64,000 bases of DNA from DATJHM01 sp963777355 (GCA_963777355.1 CAVZQK010000022.1:868001-932000), one strand, 5' to 3'. Counted from the stretch's first letter, positions 48,057 to 59,670 are shown. A program made the numbers and translations. Notes: generated by a model not told the origin, from the sequence alone.

Positions 48057-49692
48057 ATGCCTGAACTGGATGCACCTATTTATGATGTCACTGTCTATAG
48101 TGATCGAGCGCTGATTACCCGCCAGGGCCAGCTCAAACTCGCGGCTGGCGAACATGAGATACGTGTCAATAATCTCCCCCAGTTTATTCGCGAATCACTG
48201 CGTGCTTCTGGACGCGGCCCCCAGAAGACGCGTATCCTGAATGTCGATATCACGACAGCCTTCCATAGCCGCCCACCTGAAACAGAATTGCTGACGCTGC
48301 AAACTGAGATAGATATTCTTACCCAAAATTTTCAAGTGCTTAAAGCACGCCAGGATGCTCTCAATGACCGCCGCCGCTGGCTACGAGCACTGGGTGATGA
48401 ATCTCGTGACTTCGCGCGTGGCCTCTCACGGGGACAGATGAAACCTCAGGATTGTGCAGATTTCTTCCGTTTCGCCAGTGATCAGGCATTGCAAGATGCA
48501 CAAGCAGCTCAGAATATTGAAGTTCAGTTCAAGCAAGTCCAGCAGAAATCTTGATGCAAAGAAGCGTGAGCTTGCTCAAAAGCAAGGCAATGGGGTGGTT
48601 GACCGCACCGCCGTTATAGTTACTATTGAGCTGGCTGAACGAGGAACATTCCTGCTTGAACTCTCTTACCTGATTATGAATGCTTCCTGGTATCCTCAAT
48701 ATGATGTACGCGTACAACCCGACGAGGGCGGGAAAGGCGAGGTAGAAATCACCTATATCGGTATGGTTCAGCAAAAAACTGGTGAACGCTGGGAAAATGC
48801 CCAGCTCGCCCTCTCGACAGCACGCCCCAGCCTTGCCGCAGTTTTACCAGAGTTGCAACCGTGGTATCTCACAACGCGCCAACCCCAGTTGCCTCATGTT
48901 ATGATGCGTGCTATGTCTTCAACAGGCGGTGCCCAGACAAAATATTTGTACAAAGACCAGAATGGTGAAGAACTCTTCGGGCATGACGATACGATGCCGG
49001 ATATGCCTGTAGCAGCCTCTGCACCCATGCCTGCCGCCGCTGTTGCTACAACTACGATTGAAAAAGCTGGAACCTCCCTGATCTTTCGTGTTGGCCGCTC
49101 GGTGAATATTCCTTCTGATAACTCGCCGCATAAAACGACGATTGCCCGCGATACGCTCCCTTGTGAGTTCGATTATGTTACCGCTCCAGCGATTGAAGAG
49201 AATGCCCATATGCGTGCAACTATTACGAATACGACTGAACAAGTTCTGCTGGCAGGTGAGACAAATATCTTTCTCAGTGGCGAATATGTGGGTACCAGCC
49301 GCATTCAACAGATCGCTCCTACGGAGGAGTTTAAGATCTTCCTGGGCATTGATGATCGTATCAAGGTCAAACGTGAGCCTCTCGAACGCGGCGTTGATAA
49401 GGGGAGCATTCTCCAACGCGATCTGCGCATAACCACCTATGCCTACCGCATCACCGTTCACAACTATACGGCCACACCCAAAAAGATTGTGGTGCTCGAT
49501 CATCTGCCAGTCTCCCAGCATGAACGCGTCAAAGTCAGGATTCAGAGTATCCAGCCCGCGCCCGCAGAACGCGATAAACTGGAGATTTTGAAATGGCGCT
49601 TTACTTTACCGGCACACGCTGAACAAAAACTGGAGTATCGCTTCACCGTAGAACATCCCCATGACATGCAGGTCATCGGCCTACCATCTTAG
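48057..49692 (+). CDS. DUF4139/DUF4140 protein (mucoidy inhibitor A-like), frame broken
   Basis: About 544 aa after repair. N-terminal DUF4140 (VTVYSDRALITRQGQLKL), coiled-coil middle, then the DUF4139 beta domain (WYPQYDVRVQ, GMVQQKTGERWENAQLALST, ITNTTEQVLLAGETNIFLSG). MuiA in alpha-proteobacteria affects exopolysaccharide; role here unknown. The frame ends after QVQQKS at 48554; removing one A of AAA at 48546-48548 joins QVQQ to NLDAKKRELAQKQ. ATG 48057 has GAAGGAGA upstream, so the open frame before it is not used. Confidence 0.85.
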
Positions 49693-49712
49693 TACCTATC
49701 TTAAAAGATCAA

Positions 49713-49746
49713 CGCAGGATGGTTGCTAGCAACAACTCATCCTGCG
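49713..49746. terminator. Hairpin between convergent DUF4139 and homoserine dehydrogenase genes
   Basis: CGCAGGATG/CATCCTGCG outer stem with the inner palindrome GTTGCTAGCAAC. Bidirectional terminator-like. Confidence 0.6.
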
Positions 49747-49885
49747 CTTGCGCCTCCATCTACAATCTATGCGCTTCGCTCCTGCATTACCAGTACATAA
49801 ACACACTATTTTTTAGAAAAGTAGAAAAGTTATGTGTTGCATTACAACGCGCTATCTGCTATTCTGGCACTTATCTGCCCAGAGA

Positions 49886-50956
49886 TCATGGGCTTTGCTG
49901 CAATTTCTTCTGACCTATTGAGGATTGAAAGAAAGAAACACAGGCTCTCAACCAATCTGCCAGCACATCATAGGCAACTGTGCGCGGCATATCCAAATCG
50001 GTAGGGGCATGTAAGATCATTGTTAAGCCTGGAATAACATCCAGCTCAAAGTGCGAGACAAGTGAGGCGGGACTGACCGTCGCCAGAGGATCATTCATGT
50101 CCAATAATTCTGGACGCACACTGGCCCGTACGCTCTCTCCTATTCGCTCCAGCCGTCCTACGGTTCGATATGTTTTTCCTTGCGCATTTGCAACCTGCAA
50201 CGCTGCTACATCCAGATTGCGTATGCTCTCACGTTCTACTTCGCCTGGTTTCAAGGGGACGCCAAACAAAACTGTCGCTAACGCACACAGTTTGACGGTG
50301 GCATCCCAGCCATCTACATCATTGCTCGGATCAGTCTCGGCAATGCCCAGTTCCTGCGCAACCTTCACAGCTTCTGCAAATGTCTTGCCCTGCTCCATCT
50401 CTGTCAGCACAACGTTCGAGGTGGAATTGAGCAGACCACGAAAGCTCAGGAGCTTCGCCGCCGGCAGGCTATCTCGAAACAGCGCAAAAATCGGCGCTCC
50501 CGCCATGACCGCCCCCTCGTGCATAAAACGCGTCTGGTGCTGCTGAGCCAGAGCCATCAGTTCGGCATAGGCATGAACCACGGGACCTTTATTTGCCGTA
50601 ATTGCATATGCCCCGCGCTCCAGGGCCGCTTGCAGATGCGCTATCGCAGGCTGACCTGTCTCAACGTTCAAAGAAGAAAGTTCAAATAAGACATCGGCCT
50701 GAGCCATCTCTAACCAGCTCCGCACATCGCCATCTTTCACTACGTCCTGCTCAGAAATTTCCCCACGCAGCAACGCCTCTCCATCCAGCCCCTCTGCATT
50801 GGCAAGCCAGCCCAGACGCCGCGTCGCCACACCCGTCAATCGCCACTCCACCTGATAGCGGGTCCGCAACTCTTCGCGCTTCTCCAGCAACAACGCCACC
50901 AGCGCCCGCCCAATATTCCCAAACCCAAGAATACACAGATTATATCTTCGCATCAA
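49886..50956 (-). CDS. hom: Homoserine dehydrogenase
   Basis: 356 aa, no ACT domain. NAD(P) motif LGFGNIGRAL at the N-terminus, ITANKGPVVHAY with the conserved Lys, HEGAVMAGAPI and NSTSNVVLTEMEQG of the catalytic domain, and DPSNDVDGWDATVKL with the acidic and Lys active-site residues. Reduces aspartate semialdehyde to homoserine for threonine and methionine synthesis. Methionine synthase of the same pathway is 6 kb away. ATG at 50956/50953. Confidence 0.93.
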   Translation of the reverse strand: MMRRYNLCILGFGNIGRALVALLLEKREELRTRYQVEWRLTGVATRRLGWLANAEGLDGEALLRGEISEQDVVKDGDVRSWLEMAQADVLFELSSLNVETGQPAIAHLQAALERGAYAITANKGPVVHAYAELMALAQQHQTRFMHEGAVMAGAPIFALFRDSLPAAKLLSFRGLLNSTSNVVLTEMEQGKTFAEAVKVAQELGIAETDPSNDVDGWDATVKLCALATVLFGVPLKPGEVERESIRNLDVAALQVANAQGKTYRTVGRLERIGESVRASVRPELLDMNDPLATVSPASLVSHFELDVIPGLTMILHAPTDLDMPRTVAYDVLADWLRACVSFFQSSIGQKKLQQSP

Positions 50957-51039
50957 AAACCTCTCCCAACGACTGTTCTGCCAGAGATAAATTGTAATTT
51001 AAAACTCATTGGCAGGACTATTCTCCAATGACTCCACAC

Positions 51040-51366
51040 TGTCTTCTTGTCCTTCTTGCACCCGCACATTCTTCCGTCGATATCCCAGGAAGAACAGCAA
51101 TGGGTGGTGCCATCATGGTTGTCACTATCGCCATAATCACCAACATTGCGAAGAAGGTTGCTGAAATTACCTTCAGATCCAGCGCGATGTTGAGCAAGAT
51201 CAATTCAACCAGCCCCCGTGTATTCATCAACGTCCCTAGCGTCAAAGACTCTTTCCAGGATTTCTCCTATCACCCAGGGTTGACCAATAAATTTACAGAA
51301 AAAACCAGATACCTGAACCGCAAATAAAATAACAATGAGTTGTAGAAAAATTTGACCCGTGAGCAT
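51040..51366 (-). pseudogene. Internally deleted cation/proton antiporter remnant
   Basis: On the minus strand the start side reads MLTGQIFLQLIVILFAVQ then FFCKFIGQPWVIGEIL, the usual N-terminus of CPA2/Kef-type antiporters. Some 10 bp later a second frame gives LTLGTLMNTRGLVELILLNI then DLKVISATFFAMLVIMAIVT, the last two helices of the same family. The middle 300 or so codons are missing and frames are out of register at the joint near 51246-51260. So a large internal deletion, not a single indel. Confidence 0.72.
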
Positions 51367-51369
51367 AGC

Positions 51370-51665
51370 GCCTTCTTTCCTGGCATCAGCTATTTCAGTA
51401 TTCTGAGAAGAGATGGGTTCTCTAGAGAGAGAGTTTCAAGAGTCCTGTCTGCTCTATCTGTAGATTACTGTAAAACAGCCTGGGAAGATAGGATATAACC
51501 CTCATTCAAGATGTGAAATAAGCAACTTTGGCAGATACTTCTCTATTCAGACTATAAGAAATACTATCCATATGGCATGCTTGACAAGAACATAAGCAAC
51601 TTTCTACAATCAAAGGGCATACAATCTCTACTACTCTCTTCTTAGACGTGAACAAAGGATACAAT
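51370..51665. other. Promoter region of the aminotransferase gene
   Basis: About 295 bases between the antiporter remnant (minus) and the aminotransferase (plus). No other feature identified. Confidence 0.4.
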
Positions 51666-52847
51666 ATGCCATTCGACCTTCAACGTGTGCGGGCTGAAAC
51701 GCCAGGCTGCGCCCATGTTCTCCACCTGAATAACGCTGGCTCTTCTCTCATGCCCGAACCTGTCCTCACCGCTACTATCGCCCATCTCCAACTTGAGGCC
51801 CAAATCGGCGGCTATGAGGCGGCTGAACAGGCACATGAGACCATCGAACATGTCTATGACGCTGCTGCCGAGCTTATTCATTGCCAGCGCGATGAGATTG
51901 CAATTGTGGAAAATGCCACTCGCGCCTGGGATATGGCCTTTTATTCTATCCCGTTTAAATCAGGAGACCGCATCCTCACGTCGATAGCTGAATATGCTAG
52001 CAACTATATCGCGCTTCTCCAGGTGGCTAAAAAGACAGGTGCTCGCATCGAGCCGATCCCTAATGATACCTACGGCCAGCTTTCAATCTCTGCTCTGCGC
52101 TCCATGCTCGATGAACATGTTAAGCTTATCGCTATCACCCATGTCCCCACCGGAGGTGGCCTGGTTAATCCCGCTGCTGAGATCGGGCAGGTCGCGCGCG
52201 AGGCTGGCATTCTCTATCTCCTCGATGCCTGTCAATCTGTAGGCCAGATGCCAATTGATGTCCAAAAAATTGGCTGTGATATGCTCTCCACGACTGGCCG
52301 CAAATATATCCGTGGACCGCGCAGCACGGGCTTTCTCTACGTCCGCCAGGGCCTGCTTGAACAGCTTGAGCCCCCTATGCTTGATATGCATGCCGCGCAA
52401 TGGGTGGCACGGGACCGCTATGAAATTCGTTCAGATGCTCGCCGCTTTGAAAATTGGGAGACCAATTATGCTGGCAAGATCGGTCTGGGCAAGGCTATCG
52501 ATTATGCCCTTGCCTGCAATGTAGAAACAACCTGGCGGCGTATCAAGTCGCTCGCCTATCAGCTCCGTTCCCAGCTTAGTACGCTTCCTGGCGTGGTTGT
52601 CCATGATCGCGGCACAACACAATGTGGCATCGTTACGTTTACTGTCGATGGCGTTGAGCCAGAGACGATTCGCCAGCAGCTCGCTGCTGAGCATATTAAT
52701 GTCTCGGTCAGCGAACGCAACGGGACACGCCTGGACTTTGAAGACCGCGACCTGACGGCGATGGTTCGCGCTTCAGTCCACTACTATAATAGCGAGGACG
52801 AGCTTGAGCGCTTCTGTACAAGCATCGCCAGAATTGCCAACTCGTAA
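51666..52847 (+). CDS. Class V aminotransferase (PLP-dependent)
   Basis: 393 aa from ATG 51666. HLNNAGSSLMPEPVL at the N-terminus, DACQSVGQMPIDV with the Asp that contacts the PLP ring, and STTGRKYIRGPRSTGFLYV where the Lys forms the Schiff base. Resembles the selenocysteine-lyase/isopenicillin-epimerase branch. Substrate unknown. AAAGGAT nine bases before the ATG; the GTG 18 bases earlier is less likely. Confidence 0.9.
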   Translation: MPFDLQRVRAETPGCAHVLHLNNAGSSLMPEPVLTATIAHLQLEAQIGGYEAAEQAHETIEHVYDAAAELIHCQRDEIAIVENATRAWDMAFYSIPFKSGDRILTSIAEYASNYIALLQVAKKTGARIEPIPNDTYGQLSISALRSMLDEHVKLIAITHVPTGGGLVNPAAEIGQVAREAGILYLLDACQSVGQMPIDVQKIGCDMLSTTGRKYIRGPRSTGFLYVRQGLLEQLEPPMLDMHAAQWVARDRYEIRSDARRFENWETNYAGKIGLGKAIDYALACNVETTWRRIKSLAYQLRSQLSTLPGVVVHDRGTTQCGIVTFTVDGVEPETIRQQLAAEHINVSVSERNGTRLDFEDRDLTAMVRASVHYYNSEDELERFCTSIARIANS

Positions 52848-52883
52848 CTGTCGGTTGCACATCTTTCAGTGCTCAAACATCTA

Positions 52884-54053
52884 CTAAGTGGGTGCATACA
52901 TTTTGAAGCGCAGAACATTCTGAGAAAGATCTGCGCTTTCTAACGAGATCCCCTGCATGGTCTGTTCCTGCAAAAATTGGTTTACAGCTTCGAGCTTCCC
53001 GTTGCTCTCATGATACACAGCAATCTGCCTGTCCGCACCTGTACCTTGCGGATCATCCAGCAGAGCGCGAAGATAGTTTATCTCTCGCCGACTTCCCAGC
53101 TCATCAACAATATCATCCACAAAATCTAGTGTCTCATGTAAAGCACTACGCATACTCAGGGTGCGTTTTTTCCTGAAGTCCAGCACCTCCGCATCGAGAC
53201 CGTAACGCATGGCCCGCCACTTGTTCTCATCAATGTAATCACGCGTAAAAATCGGCACTTCCTGGCCCTGTTCATGCACACGTACCAGCTTCGCCACCAG
53301 TGCCTGGCACAGCGCCGCTATCCCCAGTGTATCTTCAATCGTGCCCGGCATATCGTTGATGCGGAATTCTAGCGTGTTAAAGTAGGGATGCGGACGTATG
53401 TCCCACCAGATTTTTTTGCCATCGTCGATACAGTGCATATCGATGAGATCCTGCACATAACGGTCAAAATGTGCTCGTGTACTAAAGATCTCTGGCATCC
53501 CACTGCGCGGAAAACGCTTCCAGACAACCGAGCGGTAGGATTTGATTCCTGTGAGATGTCCAGCCCAGAAAGGTGAGTTGGTCGAGAGCGCCAGAATCTG
53601 TGGTAGCCAGCTCCGGACCTGGTTCATCACTTTGATCGCGACCTCACTATCCTCTACGGCAACATGCACATGCAGACCGAAGATCAAAATTGAGCGCCCT
53701 ACATCCTGATACTCTTCTTCTAACTCACTATAACGCTCTCGCTCAGTCCGTTCCTGGTCTCGCCAGTGCGCGGAAGGATGGGTCCCTGCACTTATCAGAG
53801 CCAGACCCTCTTCTTGAGCTAGCCGTGCTAGAAGCGCACGCGAGGTAGATAATTCTGTACGTGCAGCCGTCATATCTGGAAGAACGCTGGAAATGAATTC
53901 TACCGTCGATTGCAACATCTCTGGCTTGATCTGCTCCTCAAAATAGGGAGCGCCTTTTTCCAGAATGCTCTGCGCACACGAACAAAGTTCGCCCGTCTTG
54001 CTCTTGACGATCTGAAACTCTTCTTCGATTCCCAGCGTAAATCGATCAACCAT
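52884..54053 (-). CDS. GCS2-type carboxylate-amine ligase (glutamate-cysteine ligase-like), copy 1
   Basis: 389 aa. FTLGIEEEFQIV at the start, HVHVAVED in the middle and GTGADRQI near the end are typical of the GCS2/YbdK family, whose members couple glutamate to an amine by ATP hydrolysis. ATG 54053 with AAGGGTGG is preferred to GTG 54056. A second paralogue follows upstream on the same strand, about 228 bp away. True product (gamma-glutamylcysteine or other) not readable. Confidence 0.88.
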   Translation of the reverse strand: MVDRFTLGIEEEFQIVKSKTGELCSCAQSILEKGAPYFEEQIKPEMLQSTVEFISSVLPDMTAARTELSTSRALLARLAQEEGLALISAGTHPSAHWRDQERTERERYSELEEEYQDVGRSILIFGLHVHVAVEDSEVAIKVMNQVRSWLPQILALSTNSPFWAGHLTGIKSYRSVVWKRFPRSGMPEIFSTRAHFDRYVQDLIDMHCIDDGKKIWWDIRPHPYFNTLEFRINDMPGTIEDTLGIAALCQALVAKLVRVHEQGQEVPIFTRDYIDENKWRAMRYGLDAEVLDFRKKRTLSMRSALHETLDFVDDIVDELGSRREINYLRALLDDPQGTGADRQIAVYHESNGKLEAVNQFLQEQTMQGISLESADLSQNVLRFKMYAPT

Positions 54054-54280
54054 CACATTACCACCCTTTCGCCTGAAAACTACTTCTTTATTCTCTCATA
54101 ACTCTTTCTTTTCTCTACGTATAGCTCTCACAGAGCGATGCATTCCTGCTCTGGCACAGTCCATTGGCCAGATCACACCATCCTGGTAGGATGCGGAGCT
54201 TATCTTTGCCCGCCTGCTCGCTCCATCTCTAGCTACTTTACCTCTGCTTCTCTAGCAAACACTATACAACGATTATTTCG

Positions 54281-55407
54281 CTATGCACTCGCTCTACTAG
54301 AAACTATACCTAGCAAGGTCTGCGCTCGCAAAAAATCGATGACACGCGTGGTATCCTTCGTTGCTTCATAGATCGCAATCTGACGGTCTGCTCCAGTACC
54401 ATCAGGGCTATTTACCAGATGCGCAAGATGCCGTATCTCTTGTTGACAACCCAGCACTTCCGCCTGCTCCCCTACGAAATCCAGCAGGTCGCGTATGGCG
54501 TCCCGCATAGAAACACGCTCTTTTCGTCCAAAATCATAGATTCTGGCATCCAGACCATTCAACAACGCCCACCATTTATTCTCTTCAATGTACGCGCTCT
54601 GAATAATCGGCACCTGCTCTCCCCGCTCGGTCAAAGCAACCAGAGTGGCAACCAGTGCCTGGCAGAGCGCAGCCAGCGCCAGGGTATCCTCTATCGTCAG
54701 AGGCATATCAAAGACACGAAATTCGATGGTTTTAAAGTAGGTATGTGGACGTACATCCCACCAGACTTTTTTGCCATCATCTATTGCCCCCATCTCAACC
54801 AGTTGCTGCACATGCTGCTCAAATGCGGCATAAGAACTGAGAATCGGTGGAATACCACTTCGGGGAAAGCGTTTCCACTGCACCGAACGATACGATTTTA
54901 AACCGGTCATACGACCAACCCAGAAAGGGGCATTGGATGAGAGCGCGATCAGATGAGGCAACCAGGTGCGCACCTGGTTTAAGATCTTAACCGTCAGTTC
55001 GTTATCCCCAGCCCTACATGCACATGCAGACCAAAAATCAAATCAGATAACACCACATCGCGATATTCCTGCGCCAGCTCAACATAGCGCTCTCCCTCGC
55101 TGGCAAGCTGATCCTGCCAGTCAGAACTGGGATGGGTCCCCGCGCTAATCAACGCCAGCCCTTCCTCTTCCACATATTTCACCAGTTGCGTTCTCGCCTC
55201 ATACAGCTCTCTGCGTGCAACGTGAATATCTGGCAAGACATCCGAGATTAATTCAATGGTCGATTGCAACATCTCTGGCTTGATCTTTTCACCAAAAAAT
55301 GCCGCTCCCTTTTCTAGAATAAGGGGCGCACGAGAACTCAGTTCGCCGGTTCGCGCATCGACGAGTTGAAATTCTTCCTCGATTCCCAGGGTAAAACGCG
55401 TTGACAT
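54281..55407 (-). CDS. GCS2-type carboxylate-amine ligase, copy 2, frame broken
   Basis: About 375 aa after repair. FTLGIEEEFQLV, FGLHVHVG, WKRFPRSGIPPIL and GTGADRQIAIYE align end to end with copy 1. The open frame from the ATG at 55407 (GGAGAC upstream) stops after GLGITN; inserting one G in the GGG at 55012-55014 gives HVHVGAGDNELTVKILNQ and runs to 54281. Identity with copy 1 is clearly high but the two are distinct at many positions, so this is an older duplication, not a recent one. Confidence 0.85.
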
Positions 55408-55725
55408 AACAGTCTCCTTCGTTCCGCAAAGGCTCAGGTATCCACTCAGCAATTGTTTTTGTAATACGCATGAGCTACAAAGATTTGTTACAAGGGTCTT
55501 TTCTCAAATGCATCGTCGCACATACACAAAGCCGTTGTGAGAAAGGTCTTTTTCTATTGTACCTGATTCTTTTTCGCTTTTCCGCTAAAGACGTATCATA
55601 AATATGCGATAATACGACAGAAATGGAGTTCTAGTCGTATAGAAAAGTACTTTTCAAGAAATGAAGGAAGCAGATTGTTTTTGATCTCTTAAAGACATGG
55701 TATAATGGAAGAGAGGAATTAGAAG

Positions 55726-55956
55726 ATGTATCGATTTCTTATCATTCTTGAAAAAGGCCGCGAAAACTATGGTGCATATTCCCCTGATCTACCAGGATGC
55801 ACAGCAGTCGGTGATACAGTGGAAGAGGTGGAACAGAATATGCAAAAAGCTATTGAAATGCACCTCCAGGGCATGATTGAAGATCACGAGACTATCCCTA
55901 CTCCACACTCTACTGCCCGCTATCTCGATATTACATTGCCCAATTCTGCGGCATAA
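55726..55956 (+). CDS. Solo HicB-like antitoxin
   Basis: 76 aa. FLIILEKGRENYGAYSPDLP then GCTAVGDTVEEVEQNMQKA is the HicB N-terminal RNase-H-like fold; AIEMHLQGMIEDHETIP completes it. No HicA toxin gene was found up- or downstream. The C-terminal HTH of longer HicB proteins is absent, so this looks like the short HicB form that often stands alone. AAGAGAGGAATTAG precedes the ATG. Confidence 0.82.
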   Translation: MYRFLIILEKGRENYGAYSPDLPGCTAVGDTVEEVEQNMQKAIEMHLQGMIEDHETIPTPHSTARYLDITLPNSAA

Positions 55957-56059
55957 TTTACCATCAGGTAATATATTTATGGTACATTAGAAAGAACAAA
56001 CTATCTCCTCTCATTGAGTTGAGCTATCAGCGTTTATCCGGGAGGAACCAGGAGGGTTG

Positions 56060-59000
56060 ATGAGTCGCTATCTTGAGGCCCTGGCAGAGCGTGTCTTGAT
56101 CTTTGACGGCGCTATGGGCACGAATATTCAACGTTATCAGTTAACTGCCGAGGACTACGGCGGACCAACTACCGAGGGCTGTAATGAGTATCTTATTATG
56201 ACAAAACCCCAGGTCATCGAGGAGATCCATGCCGGTTTTCTTGAGGTGGGTTGTGATGTCTTAGAAACCGATACCTTTACCGCTAGCCATCTGAAGTTGG
56301 ACGAGTACGGTCTTGGGCAGCATACCTATGAGATTAACTATTCTGCGGCCCAGCTCGCACGTCGCCTCGCCGATGCTTATAGCACTCCCGCACAACCGCG
56401 CTTCGTTGCCGGCTCTGTCGGCCCAACAGGTATGCTCCCCTCTTCCAGCGATCCTCTCCTGGGCAATATTACGTATCAACAACTGGCGAAACTTTTTCAT
56501 GAACAGAGCGTTCCCCTGCTGAAGGGCGGCGTCGATCTTCTCTTGATCGAGACCAGCCAGGATATTCTCGAAGTGAAGGCCGCTATCACCGGGATGCGCC
56601 GCGCTATGCGCGAGGTGGGACGAACCGTCCCGATCCAGGCTCAGGTCTCTCTCGATACCAGTGGCCGTATGCTCCTGGGGACTGATATTGCCGCTGTGGT
56701 CACTACGCTGACCTCGCTACGTGTTGATATCATTGGTCTCAACTGTTCCACTGGTCCAGACTATATGCGCGAGCCTGTGCGCTATCTCTCGGAGTATTGT
56801 CCCTTGCCGATTTCGACGATCCCTAATGCTGGCATTCCTTTAAATGTAAATGGTCAGGCGGTCTATCCAATGGAGCCTGAGCCAATGGCGGCGGCTTTAC
56901 GGGAGTTTGTGACCGATTTCGGTGTCAATATTATCGGCGGCTGTTGTGGCAATAGCCATGAGCATCTACGCGCTATCGTTCAGGCCTGCCGCAACGCCCC
57001 GCGCCATCCTCGCCCTATCGCCGATCAGAATATCCTTCAAAAAGACTTTACCCGTATCATCCCGCCCTTCGCCTCTAGCGCGATCCGCTCCGTCTCAATG
57101 CAACAAGATCCTCCCCCCTGCTGGTGGGAGAACGCGTCAATTCGACGGGGAGCCGCAAAGCGAAACAGGCGCTGCTCGGCGATGACTATGATACGCTCCT
57201 GGCTATCGCCCGCGAACAGGTCGAGGGGGGCGCACACGTCCTGGATGTCCAGGTGGCCCTTACAGAACGCACTGACGAGGCTGAACAGATGGGTATCCTC
57301 GTCAAGAAGCTCTCAATGGGCATTGAAGCGCCTCTCGTTATCGATAGTACCGAGGCCAATGTGATGAAAGCGGCCCTGGAGATCGCCCCTGGACGCTGCA
57401 TCCTCAATTCAGTCAATATGGAATCTGGACGCAAACGTATCGATGATGTGCTTCCTATGGCCCTTGAGCATGGAGCCGCCGTGGTGGCCCTGACGATTGA
57501 CGAAAAGGGGATGGCCCGCACGGTTGAACGCAAGCTGGAGATTGCACACGCAATCTATGATCTCTGCGTGCAAGAATATAATCTTCCACCTACCGCACTC
57601 ATCTTCGATCCGCTTACCCTCCCGATTACGACTGGTCTGGAAGAAGAACAGCGCGGAGCCATTGAGACACTCGATGCCCTTCGCCGTATTAAACAGGAAC
57701 TCCCCGGTGTCATGACTATTCTTGGCGTCAGCAATCTCTCGTTCGGCCTCAAGATGCATGCCCGTGCCGTGCTTAATAGCGTCTTCCTCTTTCACGCCGT
57801 TAAAGCTGGTCTGGATATGGCAATAGTCAATCCAGTCCATATTACTCCCTATGCAGAGATTGAAGCGGAGGCTCGCCAGCTCGCGGAAGATCTGATCTTT
57901 AACCGCGCCGATGCACTCCCTCGCTATATTGCCTATTTTGAGGCTCACGGTCCCCAACAACAGGATAGTAACACCAAAGTCGATCCTACTGAGGGCATGA
58001 CCGTTGCTGAACGCATTCACTGGCAGATTCTCCATCGCCGCAAAGAGGGGATTGAGCAACTCATCGATGAAGTTATTCGTGAGCGGGTCAGCGAGCAACA
58101 GACTACCACCGGAGAGGTCGCTGTCGATGTCCTGAATACTGTCCTGTTGCCAGCTATGAAAGATGTGGGTGATCGCTTCGGCGCGGGCGAGTTAATTCTG
58201 CCCTTTGTTCTGCAATCAGCCGAGGTGATGAAGCGAGCGGTGGCACATCTGGAGCAGTACCTGGAGAAGAAAGAGGGCTATACCAAAGGCAAAATCGTCC
58301 TCGCGACTGTCTTCGGTGACGTTCACGATATCGGCAAAAATCTGGTGAATACGATCTTGAGCAATAACGGCTATACCGTCTACGATCTCGGCAAACAGGT
58401 CCCGCTCAATACGATTCTGGATAAAGCGATTGAGGTGCAAGCGGACGCCATTGGCCTCTCGGCTCTGCTGGTGAGTACCTCAAAGCAGATGCCGCTGTGT
58501 GTGAAAGAGCTCTATAAGCGGGATCTGACGTTTCCGGTGATTATCGGCGGTGCCGCTATTAACCGTTCGTTTGGTCGCCGCATTCTCTTCGTCGATGAGC
58601 AGACACCCGATTCGACGCCGCTTTCTTATAAGCCCGGCGTCTTCTATGCACGCGACGCTTTTGAGGGTCTGGATATCATTGATAAGTTGACGAACTCGTC
58701 TCAAGAACGCTCTAGCTTCGTACAACGCATCCAACAAGAGGCCCTGAAAGAGCGACAGCGTAAAGCTGGAAAGAACGAGGAAGCTAAAGTTGTAGCTACA
58801 GATGAGACACGTTCCACACGTATCACCCCCCTCTCGGTACTTCCCCAGCCGCCGTTCTGGGGTCCACGCGTGCTTGACCGTCTTGGCCTGGAGGATGTGG
58901 CCGAGTGTATGGATTTTAAGACGCTGTATCGTCTGCACTGGGGCGGCAAAGCACATGGCGAGGAGTTCCAGCGCCTGGTGACGGAGGATTTCGAGCCTCG

Positions 59001-59634
59001 CCTGGCTCGTATGTTACGTGAAGCTCGCCAGCAGCGTTATCTCCAACCTAAAGCTGTGTATGGCTACTTCCCTTGCCAGTCTCAGGGCAATACGCTTCTC
59101 GTCTATGACTACAAAGCCTATCAGCGCGATGGCTCCCGCAATGAAGTCACCCGCTTCCGCTTTCCCCGCCAGAGCGCGAACGAACGACTCTGCCTGGCCG
59201 ACTACTTCTCCTCGGTTGAAAGCGGGAAGGTCGATGTCGTGGCATTGCAGGTCGTCACAATGGGAGCCAGCGCCAGCGCGTTTGTGGATCATTTGCAACA
59301 AGAGGGCAAGTATGCCGAGGCCTATTTTACTCACGGTCTGGGCGTTGAAATGGCTGAAGGTCTGGCGGAGTACACCAATCGTCTTGTCCGCCGCGAACTG
59401 GGTCTCAGTGAGCCGCAGGGGAGACGCTATAGCTGGGGCTACGCCGCAATTCCTGATCTGGAAGACCACGAACGCGTCTTCCAATTGTTACCAGTTCGTG
59501 AGACTATTGGTGTTGAGCTGACCGAAGCCTTCCAGCTCAATCCCGAACAGTCCACAATGGCAATCATTGTTCATCATCCCCAGACCTCCTACTTTTCAGT
59601 ACGCGAGGCCGCAGAAGCGCTTTCTCAATCCTAA
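56060..59634 (+). CDS. metH: Cobalamin-dependent methionine synthase, frame broken
   Basis: 1191 aa after repair. Order: homocysteine methyltransferase domain (FDGAMGTNIQ, zinc cysteines in GLNCSTGP and IIGGCCGNS), folate-binding domain (LLVGERVNSTGSRKAKQALL), cobalamin cap and B12 domain with the axial His of DVHDIGKNL and SALLVSTSKQMP, and the S-adenosylmethionine reactivation domain (YAAIPDLEDHERVFQLLP). The first frame stops at 57362; adding one C to CCCCCC at 57113-57118 changes PPPCWW to PPPLLVGERV and restores the whole protein. GGAGGAACCAGGAGGG precedes ATG 56060. Makes methionine from homocysteine and methyl-tetrahydrofolate. Confidence 0.95.
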
Positions 59635-59670
59635 ACATTTCAACCCTAAACATTTCAATCCTAAACAGGC
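59632..59670. repeat. Short direct tandem repeat after metH
   Basis: The unit CCTAAACATTTCAA(C/T) occurs two and a half times from just before the stop codon region. A small slippage repeat. Confidence 0.7.

Noticed and set aside
55957..56059. Cobalamin or SAM riboswitch before metH
   Set aside because: Only about 100 bases without the B12-box or SAM-I core.
7560..57120. Programmed ribosomal frameshifting as an explanation for the broken genes
   Set aside because: No common slippery heptamer plus pseudoknot; shifts occur in both directions and in unrelated genes.
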